NCBI GenBank assembly: GCA_030614035.1
Contig: JAUWKW010000123.1
Location: 1-5,308 of the forward strand
From: Chromatiales bacterium
GTDB lineage: Bacteria; Pseudomonadota; Gammaproteobacteria; Steroidobacterales; GCA-2729495
Direction of reading: 5' to 3'
Length of the DNA: 5,308 bases
The stretch's first letter is position 1. Each line of letters begins with the position of its first letter. The notes below the pieces were generated by a model. It was not told the DNA's origin and ran no database searches. It saw nothing but the letters and a program-made list of their open reading frames with translations. The position numbers were made by a program, and so were the translations under genes. Of the stretch, positions 1-5,308 are shown in pieces.

Positions 1-1
1 T

Positions 2-574
2 TCGGGGAAATTCGAGTTTATTCCCGAGACGCTCAGTCGAATTGATGACCCGGGGCGGCCGCCGTTAAATAAGTATATGCCCAGCTACGAGGATCCGAAC
101 ACAGATGAACGACTGGCGGAATATCCTTTGCAGTTACTGACACCACACTCGCGATACCCGTTTCATGTAATGGGTGACGATGGGGGTTGTAGCATCAGAG
201 ACATTAAGGATCACCGCGTTTTGGTCGATGGCCACCACTATCTGGTCGCCAGGATTAACGGACAGGATGCGGAGGAGAGAGGAATAGAGAGTGATGACCT
301 CATACGCCTGTGGAACAACCGGGGCTCGGTTGTCTGTGCAGCGTATGTGACGGATCGACTGCGGCCGGGCGTTGTCAGTGCGCCTACCGGATCTGCCGAA
401 TACAGGCCGGCAGGTGAGCCAGGCAACTCTACCGATCTGGGGGGGTGCACCAATATGCTGAATTCCAGTAAAGGGATAACGGAGCAGACCCATAGCATAA
501 AGCCGAACACAACGCTGATTCAGTTTGAGAAATGGACCGGCGTTGATAACTGGCAGCGTGCGGAGGCCGTGTGA
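2..574 (+). CDS. Molybdopterin oxidoreductase large subunit, C-terminal part (transhydroxylase/resorcinol hydroxylase-like), 5'-truncated
   Basis: This is the last 190 residues of a DMSO reductase-superfamily catalytic subunit. The frame is open from base 2, and the residues before the first ATG (position 77) already read like the family (SGKFEFIPETL, then RPPLNKY), so the gene starts left of the window and that ATG is internal. What remains is mainly the C-terminal molybdopterin-dinucleotide binding domain. It shows YPLQLLTPHSRYPFH at about residues 41-55, a DAEERGI turn near 89-95, NRGSV at 106-110, and a GEPGN...GGCTN loop at about 138-151. The TPHxRYxFH block and the GEPG/GGC loop resemble the pyrogallol-phloroglucinol transhydroxylase and resorcinol hydroxylase large subunits, as I recall those sequences. 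The following small-subunit gene, which overlaps by one base, belongs to the same family and supports this. Any Tat signal, N-terminal Fe-S motif and substrate-pocket residues lie outside the window, so substrate and cellular location cannot be read. Superfamily call is firm; the branch is likely. Confidence 0.88.
   Translation, partial: SGKFEFIPETLSRIDDPGRPPLNKYMPSYEDPNTDERLAEYPLQLLTPHSRYPFHVMGDDGGCSIRDIKDHRVLVDGHHYLVARINGQDAEERGIESDDLIRLWNNRGSVVCAAYVTDRLRPGVVSAPTGSAEYRPAGEPGNSTDLGGCTNMLNSSKGITEQTHSIKPNTTLIQFEKWTGVDNWQRAEAV
562..566 (+). promoter_or_regulatory. Ribosome binding site that favours ATG 574
   Basis: GGAGG lies inside the last codons of the large-subunit gene. It is 7 bases before ATG 574 but only 4 before GTG 571. 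The spacing, and the TGATG overlap typical of translationally coupled subunits, favour the ATG. Confidence 0.6.
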
Positions 575-1431
575 TGGCCGGGAAATGGAATATGATCGTT
601 GACGTTGCACGCTGCGACAATTGCCGTAACTGTTTTCTGGCGACCAAGGACGAGCACATTGGTAACGAGTTCGCGGGTTATGCGGCCTCGCAACCCGTGC
701 ATGGGCATAACTGGGTCGACATTCAGAGAAAGGAGCGCGGCAGCTACCCGATTGTCGAGGCGCACTTTATGCCAGTGATGTGTAATCACTGCGACGATGC
801 GCCATGCATGAAAGCTGCCAAAGGAGGAGCCATCAGCAAGCGTGCGGACGGCATAGTAATAATCGATCCGAAAAAGTCCAAAGGGCAGAAAGCGATCGTA
901 GATGCCTGCCCGTATGGTGCGGTTTACTGGAACGAGGAAAAGCAGATCCCACAGGCGTGGATTTTCGACGCCCATCTTCTGGATCAGGGTTGGACGAAAA
1001 CTCGGATGGAGCAAGTTTGTCCTACTGACGTGTTCAAATCCATCAAGGTGGAAGACCAGGAAATGCGGCGGATAAAAGAAGAAGAGGGTCTGGAAGTCCT
1101 ACACCCGGAACTCGAGACAAAGCCCCGTGTGTACTACAAAAATATGCATTTAATGACCATGTGTTTTGTTGCCGGATCAGTGGTGGCCAATGTGGAGGGC
1201 GTCGAAGAGTGCGCCGAAGACGCTGAAGTGATACTGAAACAGAACGACAGCGAGATAGCGCGGGCGACAACGGATAATTTTGGCGAATTCAAGTTCGACA
1301 AGCTTGAGAAGAATAGCGGTCAATATAAACTCGAAGTGAATTCAAATGCATCGGGTAGCGCTTCAATGGCGTTCGATCTCGGCGACGAAAGCCTGTATCT
1401 TGGCACAATAGCGCTAGCGGTCGGGGCGTAG
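574..1431 (+). CDS. Iron-sulfur small subunit of a transhydroxylase-like molybdoenzyme
   Basis: This 285-residue electron-transfer subunit partners the upstream large subunit. I start it at ATG 574, in the TGATG overlap and 7 bases after GGAGG (562-566); GTG 571 is an in-frame alternative only 4 bases from it. Residues 1-155 form a ferredoxin-like part: CDNCRNC at 14-20, CNHCDDAPC at 70-78, CPYG from 112, CPTD from 149. Residues about 185-282 are a separate beta-sandwich (carboxypeptidase-regulatory/Cna-B type) with TTDNFGEFKFDKL, an arrangement known from the transhydroxylase small subunit. NEEKQIPQ and AHLLDQGW also fit that family. Only eight cysteines remain in the ferredoxin part. They suit two [4Fe-4S] clusters: C14, C17, C20 with C149, and C70, C73, C78 with C112. 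Usual ligand positions for two further clusters hold T24, A82, K101, G104, I108, W129, D132 and M145. There is no signal peptide, so it is cytoplasmic or exported with a Tat-bearing large subunit. The 3' end carries an 8-bp tandem repeat. Confidence 0.9.
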   Translation: MAGKWNMIVDVARCDNCRNCFLATKDEHIGNEFAGYAASQPVHGHNWVDIQRKERGSYPIVEAHFMPVMCNHCDDAPCMKAAKGGAISKRADGIVIIDPKKSKGQKAIVDACPYGAVYWNEEKQIPQAWIFDAHLLDQGWTKTRMEQVCPTDVFKSIKVEDQEMRRIKEEEGLEVLHPELETKPRVYYKNMHLMTMCFVAGSVVANVEGVEECAEDAEVILKQNDSEIARATTDNFGEFKFDKLEKNSGQYKLEVNSNASGSASMAFDLGDESLYLGTIALAVGA

Positions 1432-1436
1432 GGGCG
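1423..1436 (+). repeat. 8-bp tandem repeat (GGGGCG-TA-GGGGCG) across the small-subunit stop codon
   Basis: GGGGCG at 1423-1428 recurs at 1431-1436 with TA between, giving an 8-base period, and the small-subunit stop TAG (1429-1431) lies within it. Removing one 8-base unit joins codon GCG 1426-1428 directly to ACA at 1437. The gene would then stay open for 18 more codons, to TGA at 1491-1493. The repeat is read directly; that it arose by duplication is inference. Confidence 0.7.
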
Positions 1437-1529
1437 ACAGAGTTCAAGCCGCTGCCGGTACGCACCGATACCAAGGAGTTCCTGCGATTTTGAAAAAGCC
1501 GATCCCGATACTGGTATGACAAGCACGGC
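1432..1529 (+). other. Gap between small subunit and chaperone, with a coding-like stretch at 1437-1493
   Basis: No independent gene is supported here. Bases 1437-1490 are open in the chaperone's frame and read TEFKPLPVRTDTKEFLRF before TGA 1491-1493. Of the 17 codons from GAG 1440, 13 end in G or C, which resembles real coding sequence in this window, but there is no start codon. It may be the former C-terminal tail of the small subunit, cut off by the 8-bp repeat, or simply spacer. AAGGAG at 1473-1478 is about 50 bases before the chaperone start, too far to serve it. I see no hairpin with a T-tract, so transcription probably continues through. Confidence 0.4.
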
Positions 1530-2201
1530 ATGAACCAGCAGGCAGGACAGGCTACACCGGCCGAGCGGTTTGTCGAAAACCGCGATTCCGAGAACACGGC
1601 GACAGCAAGGTGTGGCTGCTACGCGATTTTTTCCGATCTGATCGCGTCTCCACATGACGTTGAACCGGTACTCGCCCGCAGCGAAGCATCGTATGTCACC
1701 GATGGGTTGCCGTATTCGCTGAATGTTGGGCGTTTACTTGACGATCTGCGTTCGATCGATATAGCTCAATTGAAATCCGAGTACAGCGGCATCTTCGAGG
1801 TTGGCAATGAAGGACCGCCGGTGCCGATTCGAGAGGACTTGCAGCTGGGACAGCCCGCGGGACTTCGGGAAGATATTGTCCGCTTCTACGATTTCTTCGG
1901 CTACAGGCTCGATGAAAAGTTCGCCTGGGCTCCGGACCACCTCTCGGTCGAACTGGAGTTCATGCACTATCTCTGCTACCAGGAGGCTGCGGGCGCTGGC
2001 GATACCTTGTCGTTTCAGCTGGCCCAGGCTGATTTTTCTGGGCGTCATTTGACGAACTGGGTGCCCAAGCTCGCAGCGGATGTCAAAGATTTGCGGCCGG
2101 ACTCGTTCTACTGCCGGGTTGTCGAAGGCTTAAGTGAATTTCTTGCTTCGGATATGAATTGGCAGACCGGCACCATCAAAGCAGCGGGGGACGGAAAGTG
2201 A
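1530..2201 (+). CDS. TorD/DmsD-like molybdoenzyme assembly chaperone (type II DMSO reductase-like group)
   Basis: This 223-residue, all-helical cytoplasmic protein would hold the apo catalytic subunit while the molybdenum cofactor is inserted and, for exported enzymes, until Tat export. Family marks are ARCGCYAIFSDLIASP at about 27-41, YSGIFEVGNEGPPVP at 85-99, EDIVRFYDFFG at 114-124, the core block PDHLSVELEFMHYL at 135-148, and a closing F...H...W pattern around 169-177. The EVG..GPP and PDHLSVELEFMHYL blocks look most like the chaperones of type II enzymes (ethylbenzene dehydrogenase, selenate and chlorate reductases), judged from memory. Length is normal. ATG 1530 is the only usual start after the in-frame TGA at 1491; no good Shine-Dalgarno precedes it, so expression may depend on upstream translation. 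Homology begins near residue 27, so the first 25 or so residues are unsupported. Its client is presumably the large subunit two genes upstream. Confidence 0.88.
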   Translation: MNQQAGQATPAERFVENRDSENTATARCGCYAIFSDLIASPHDVEPVLARSEASYVTDGLPYSLNVGRLLDDLRSIDIAQLKSEYSGIFEVGNEGPPVPIREDLQLGQPAGLREDIVRFYDFFGYRLDEKFAWAPDHLSVELEFMHYLCYQEAAGAGDTLSFQLAQADFSGRHLTNWVPKLAADVKDLRPDSFYCRVVEGLSEFLASDMNWQTGTIKAAGDGK

Positions 2202-2291
2202 ACGTTGAACGACACACGCGATCGTGATGGACCTATGTGTAATTATTGCCGCCGCCGGAAAATTTAGCGCGCAGCATCGCGGTCCTGTTCC

Positions 2292-2297
2292 AGGAGG
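2292..2297 (+). promoter_or_regulatory. Strong ribosome binding site that sets the cytochrome start at ATG 2303
   Basis: AGGAGG sits 5 bases before ATG 2303. An in-frame TTG at 2246 would add 19 residues of hydrophilic, Pro-rich sequence ahead of the first membrane helix and has no comparable site in front of it. I therefore take 2303 as the start. Confidence 0.8.
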
Positions 2298-2302
2298 GAT
2301 GT

Positions 2303-2917
2303 ATGTGGTCGCCTGAGACCTCGATTTTTATTCTGTGCCTGTCGGTTATTCTGTGTACCGGGATTCTTATCATCAGCTTTGTCAATTCGTGGCCGAAGCT
2401 GCGCATGACGATACGGAAAAACGGCGCCTTGTTCGGCGGGGCAGCCGCGGTATCTGCTGTATCCATGGCAGCATATGGCCTGACGGCACCGGAGTATATT
2501 GACCCGGATACAACGGCAATAGATCAGGCTGACCGGATCGTCGTCGCAGAAGTTGCCCCCTTCGGTATGGCATCGCGTAAGCCGGTGCCGGTCCCGGACC
2601 CCGTTGATGTAGCGCCTGCCGCGGTTGATGCGGAGCAGGATGCCGTAATGTCGCCGCTGTACAACGTGCATTGCGCGGCCTGTCACGGCCCGACCGGTGA
2701 AGGCGTTGAGGGCCTGGGCGTCGACCTTGTTGCTTCGGAGTTCGTGGCCGGCTCGGACCCCGGTGAACTGATTGTGTTTCTGCAGGAGGGCCGGATGCCG
2801 GATGCTGATGCAAGCCTGACCGGGCGTCCGATGCCTTCCTTTGCCTGGATGGGTGATGACGAATTACACGATCTTGTCGTTTTCATGCAGGGCAGGGCAG
2901 CCGCTGCCGGGAACTAA
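2303..2917 (+). CDS. Membrane-tethered monohaem cytochrome c
   Basis: This 204-residue protein probably carries electrons on the periplasmic face of the inner membrane. Residues 8-27 form a strong transmembrane helix. The following loop is basic (KLRMTIRKN, 32-40) and thus likely cytoplasmic. Residues 41-62 (Gly/Ala/Val-rich) form a second, weaker helix that returns the chain to the periplasm. About 60 residues of linker follow, with a Pro/Val/Asp/Ala-rich section (PVPVPDPVDVAPAA) at about 94-108. A class I cytochrome c domain then runs to the C-terminus, with the haem-binding CAACH at 124-128 and Met177 in RPMPSF as probable axial ligand. EGRMPD and the helix DDELHDLVVFMQG are typical of small c-type domains. 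A lone haem on a flexible tether suits shuttling between an enzyme and a membrane complex. Placed 101 bases after the chaperone, it is the obvious candidate partner of the molybdoenzyme, but no sequence signal proves that pairing. If the second hydrophobic segment is instead a cleaved signal, the domain would be soluble. Confidence 0.88.
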   Translation: MWSPETSIFILCLSVILCTGILIISFVNSWPKLRMTIRKNGALFGGAAAVSAVSMAAYGLTAPEYIDPDTTAIDQADRIVVAEVAPFGMASRKPVPVPDPVDVAPAAVDAEQDAVMSPLYNVHCAACHGPTGEGVEGLGVDLVASEFVAGSDPGELIVFLQEGRMPDADASLTGRPMPSFAWMGDDELHDLVVFMQGRAAAAGN

Positions 2918-3133
2918 GCTTGATGCATGTCGTTTCCGCCGACGGCCCCCGGAGACTAAACGTCTGTCATTACAGGCGCCGGACCAAGGCTGACTGTTCT
3001 GCGGTCTGATTGGCGCGATCAATAGTCGAACGAGCAGTTCCATGCTCAGATGCGGGCCGGTCCACAGTCGGATTGTTGCGTGTCAACCGGATCGGGCGGC
3101 TGGTAGTTCCCGAAGATTGTAGGAGATGGGTTA
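2918..3133 (+). other. 216-base intergenic gap before the MFS gene
   Basis: This is the longest non-coding gap in the window and I find no gene in it. A short perfect inverted repeat, GAGCA/TGCTC (3032-3036 and 3043-3047, loop of 6), has no T-tract and is too weak to call a terminator. I see no convincing -35/-10 pair. AGGAG at 3121-3125, 8 bases before ATG 3134, is the ribosome binding site of the next gene. The gap may mark a transcript boundary, so the MFS and propeller genes could be a separate unit, but nothing in it settles that. Confidence 0.4.
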
Positions 3134-4465
3134 ATGCAGGATTCTGAAACCACGGGTCCCGCCTGGCCAAAACCGGCGGTCGCCTGGTTCGGTGTAGCGG
3201 TGCTGGTCATCGCATTTATTTTCTCGATAGCCGACCGGATCATCATTGCCCTGCTCGTTGACCCGATAAAGGCGGACCTCGACCTTTCGGATACCGACCT
3301 CGGAATCATGATGGGACTCGCTTTTGCCATCTTCTATGCGCTGATGGGATTGCCGATTGGCCGTCTTTCCGACCGGTATAACCGCCGTTCGATCATCGCG
3401 GCAGGCATCTTTCTCTGGAGCCTGATGACGGCGACCTGCGGACTTGCGAGAAGTTTCTGGGAATTGTTCCTGGCGCGAGTAGGTGTGGGCGTCGGTGAAG
3501 CCACTTTGTCGCCGGCAGCCTACTCGATGATTGCCGACTCTTTCCCGCGGGAGAAACTCGCCCGCGCCATCAGCGTCTACCAATCCGGTGCGTTTTTCGG
3601 CGTTGGCCTGGCACTGATATTTGGCGGTCTTGCGATTCGATTTGCCGCCGGCGCTGAGTCAATCGACCTGCCGTTGATAGGAACCGTCGCGCCCTGGCAA
3701 ATGGCGTTCATCGCGATCGGCCTGCCAGGGATTTTGGTGGCAGCGCTGATGTTCACCGTCACGGAACCTGCGCGTCAGGGAATTAGCAGCGCCAAGGATG
3801 ACGAGATTTCACTGAAACAAGGACTAAATTTCGCCTTTACGCGTTGGCGGGTCTATATCGCCCATTTCTGCGGGTTCGCTTTGTTGGCGCTGCCGATGAC
3901 TACGATGGCGACATGGATTCCCACCTATTTCATGCGGGTCGTTGGTTTCGCCCCGGCCGAGACCGGCCTGAGGCTCGGCCTGATTGTCGTGATCTTTTCA
4001 CCGCTGGGCGCAATCGGTGGTGGCTGGCTTGCTGACTATCTGCTGCGCAGGGGTTACCAGGATGCGACGCTACGCGTCGGCGTACTTGCGGCGATTATCA
4101 TGACTCCACTGAGCCTGGTAGCGACATCCGTCAAGGATCCCACACTGGCGCTCGCGATCGCCTGCCCGTTCGCATTCGGCTCTGCCATCTCGATGGGCAT
4201 GGCGGCGGCGGCGCTGCAACTGGTGACTCCGAACCGCCTGCGGGGGCAAATTTCCGCAACCTGGATGCTGTTCCTGAATATCATCACGGCCGGACTCGGT
4301 CCAACAGCCGTCGGGTGGATAACGGATAATATTTTCAAAGATCCGATGGCCGTCGGCCAGTCAATCACCGCGGTCAACGTCTGCTCGGTCGTACTCGGCG
4401 GGCTGATTCTGTGGGCTACATGGAAGCCCTACAGGGAGGCCGTGGAGCGGCAGACGATTGACTGA
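3134..4465 (+). CDS. MFS transporter, Spinster-like group
   Basis: This 443-residue inner-membrane protein has about 12 hydrophobic segments, the usual MFS length and layout. The N-terminal helix runs through AVLVIAFIFSIADRIIIALL at about 22-41. The MFS motif A loop between helices 2 and 3 is clear (GRLSDRYNRR, 76-85). RVGVGVGEATLSPAAYSMIA at about 115-134 is the conserved stretch typical of Spinster-like bacterial carriers. Residues around 210-230 (TEPARQGISSAKDDE) form the hydrophilic loop between the two six-helix halves. The start is ATG 3134, 8 bases after AGGAG. Substrates in this group vary (organic acids, aromatic acids, lipids) and cannot be read from sequence. Its position beside a phenol-type molybdoenzyme suggests uptake or release of that pathway's substrate or product (inference). 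Its end overlaps the next gene's proposed start, which points to co-translation with the propeller protein. Confidence 0.92.
   Translation: MQDSETTGPAWPKPAVAWFGVAVLVIAFIFSIADRIIIALLVDPIKADLDLSDTDLGIMMGLAFAIFYALMGLPIGRLSDRYNRRSIIAAGIFLWSLMTATCGLARSFWELFLARVGVGVGEATLSPAAYSMIADSFPREKLARAISVYQSGAFFGVGLALIFGGLAIRFAAGAESIDLPLIGTVAPWQMAFIAIGLPGILVAALMFTVTEPARQGISSAKDDEISLKQGLNFAFTRWRVYIAHFCGFALLALPMTTMATWIPTYFMRVVGFAPAETGLRLGLIVVIFSPLGAIGGGWLADYLLRRGYQDATLRVGVLAAIIMTPLSLVATSVKDPTLALAIACPFAFGSAISMGMAAAALQLVTPNRLRGQISATWMLFLNIITAGLGPTAVGWITDNIFKDPMAVGQSITAVNVCSVVLGGLILWATWKPYREAVERQTID
4444..4447 (+). promoter_or_regulatory. Possible weak ribosome binding site for the TTG start at 4458
   Basis: GGAG lies 10 bases before TTG 4458, inside the end of the MFS gene. 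The spacing is slightly long. It supports TTG 4458 over GTG 4500, the next in-frame start, whose upstream bases (GAATCCGGCGAC) hold no purine-rich site. Confidence 0.35.
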
Positions 4466-5308
4466 AGTATCAACGCTGCGCGCGTTTGAATCCGGCGACG
4501 TGTTCGTCGGCGCAACCCGCATCCGTGATGCGGAATTGGATGACCATGCCGGCGATGGCCGGATCATCCAGTACGATCGTGACCTCAATCAAAAAGCTGT
4601 GTTGTGGGTTCAGGGGACGACGCACCTGATCTCGGGACTGGATTTCGCGCCTGACGGCACGCTGTGGGGCTGCGACGCCTGGTCCTACCAGCTAGTCCGG
4701 GTTGCCAATAACGGCCACCAACAAGCGAACCTGCATGTTGCTGATCGCGGTTTCGCGCATCTTGTTTTTCCCGGTGATGACACCGTGTACCTGTGTGAGA
4801 ACTGGGTCGGGGAGCAGGTACCGTCAGCGATCAATACTGTGCTTCCAATAATGCCCGGCGAGGCGAAAAAACTGGGCGACGGCTACCTTTATCACTGCAC
4901 GCAAGATGGCAGGATTCTGGCCGAGCTTAAGCCGGAAGTGCACGGTGGCATACGGGGTTTCATCGGCCTGAGTCACGCCGAGCTGATGCCGGATGGGCAT
5001 ACACTCGTATATATATCGGAAACCGGCCCGCGGGTTATGCGCTTCGATTTGGCTGACCGTCGTCAGTTACCGGATTTACACAATTATGAAGAAGACGGAC
5101 GCCCGAAATGTTTTGATATGGCCATCGATGGTGACAGCAACGTCGCAATCTGCATGGGTACCCGCATCGATATCATCGATAGCAGCGGCAAGGTGCTCGA
5201 GTCGGTTAGTCTTCCCGGGGATGTGCGCGGTTGGTCGGTGATCTGTGCCGATCAGGACCCTCGCTACATGTACGTTGCCAACTGGTTTACCGGCGTACTG
5301 ATCAAGCT
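4458..5308 (+). CDS. Beta-propeller protein, SMP-30/gluconolactonase/NHL-like, 3'-truncated
   Basis: An open frame runs from TTG 4458 to the right edge (283 residues, no stop reached). There is no signal peptide, so it is probably cytoplasmic. It shows repeated propeller blades with the pattern of a small-residue turn, then PDG or a similar loop, then a beta strand: SGLDFAPDGTLWGCDAW (about 59-75), AHLVFPGDDTVYLCENW (100-116), LSHAELMPDGHTLVYISETG (171-190), FDMAIDGDSNVAICMG (219-234), VICADQDPRYMYVANWFTG (261-279). SMP-30-type proteins are metal-dependent lactonases or related hydrolases; NHL/YVTN propellers bind ligands or partners. I could not assign the SMP-30 metal ligands with confidence, so enzymatic function is only possible. 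No ATG lies near the 5' end; TTG 4458 overlaps the MFS stop (TGA 4463-4465) and has a weak GGAG in front, while GTG 4500 is the alternative. Coupling to the transporter suggests a shared pathway, for example opening a lactone made during substrate breakdown (inference). Confidence 0.8.
   Translation, partial: MTEVSTLRAFESGDVFVGATRIRDAELDDHAGDGRIIQYDRDLNQKAVLWVQGTTHLISGLDFAPDGTLWGCDAWSYQLVRVANNGHQQANLHVADRGFAHLVFPGDDTVYLCENWVGEQVPSAINTVLPIMPGEAKKLGDGYLYHCTQDGRILAELKPEVHGGIRGFIGLSHAELMPDGHTLVYISETGPRVMRFDLADRRQLPDLHNYEEDGRPKCFDMAIDGDSNVAICMGTRIDIIDSSGKVLESVSLPGDVRGWSVICADQDPRYMYVANWFTGVLIK

Noticed and set aside
134..610. 158-residue open frame on the - strand
   Set aside because: It is antisense to the molybdoenzyme large subunit, whose frame has clear family motifs; the reverse product has low-complexity, Arg-rich composition and no recognisable domain.
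1490..1519. Nine-codon TTG open frame (starts like MKKPIPIL) 11 bases after AAGGAG
   Set aside because: Too short to support as a gene; it may be chance or a remnant within the gap before the chaperone.
2205..2246. Possible promoter upstream of the cytochrome (TTGAAC, then AT-rich TGTAATTATT)
   Set aside because: The spacing between the candidate boxes is too long for a normal sigma-70 promoter, and the match is weak.
2246..2302. TTG start at 2246 extending the cytochrome by 19 residues
   Set aside because: The strong AGGAGG 5 bases before ATG 2303 lies within this extension, and the added residues do not look like part of a membrane anchor.
2227..2316. Small open frame of 29 residues starting ATG 2227, between chaperone and cytochrome
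   Set aside because: It overlaps the cytochrome start, has no ribosome binding site and resembles no known small protein.
2382..2813. 143-residue open frame on the - strand
   Set aside because: It is a Pro/Arg/His-rich shadow of the cytochrome c gene, typical of antisense reading in GC-rich DNA; there is no family signal.
3032..3047. GAGCA/TGCTC hairpin as a terminator
   Set aside because: A 5-bp stem without a following T-tract is not enough for an intrinsic terminator.
3131..3583. 150-residue open frame on the - strand
   Set aside because: It is antisense to the first helices of the MFS gene; the charged product has no recognisable motif.

Overview
The window looks like part of a proteobacterial chromosome or metagenome contig: moderately GC-rich, compact, with every gene on the + strand. 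The placement is inferred from gene families (a type II-like molybdoenzyme chaperone, a Spinster-like MFS transporter, a tethered c-type cytochrome). No rRNA, tRNA or other taxonomic marker is present. I see no mobile element, CRISPR array or RNA gene.

Layout, left to right. (1) 2-574: the C-terminal end of a molybdopterin oxidoreductase large subunit of the DMSO reductase superfamily. It most resembles the pyrogallol-phloroglucinol transhydroxylase / resorcinol hydroxylase branch. (2) 574-1431: its iron-sulfur partner subunit, joined by a TGATG stop/start overlap. It has an N-terminal ferredoxin-like part and a C-terminal beta-sandwich, as in the transhydroxylase small subunit, but keeps cysteines for only two clusters. 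(3) 1530-2201: a TorD/DmsD-like assembly chaperone. (4) 2303-2917: a membrane-tethered monohaem cytochrome c with two predicted N-terminal helices and a long Pro/Ala/Asp-rich linker. (5) 3134-4465: a 12-helix MFS transporter. (6) 4458 to the right edge: a beta-propeller protein of the SMP-30/gluconolactonase/NHL type, starting at a TTG inside the end of the MFS gene and cut off by the window.

Reading them together (inference): this is an uncharacterised molybdoenzyme module. Large and small subunits form the enzyme, the chaperone inserts the molybdenum cofactor, and the cytochrome could carry electrons between the enzyme and the respiratory chain. The MFS protein could move the substrate or product, and the propeller protein could act on a downstream intermediate such as a lactone. 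Relatives of the enzyme act on polyhydroxylated aromatics, so a phenolic substrate is the natural guess. The active-site half of the large subunit lies outside the window, so the substrate cannot be read here.

Most notable points: the paired loss of cysteine ligands in the small subunit, which empties two cluster sites and leaves two intact; the pairing of a transhydroxylase-like enzyme with a type II-like chaperone and a cytochrome c; and an 8-bp tandem repeat at the end of the small-subunit gene whose removal would extend that protein by 18 residues.
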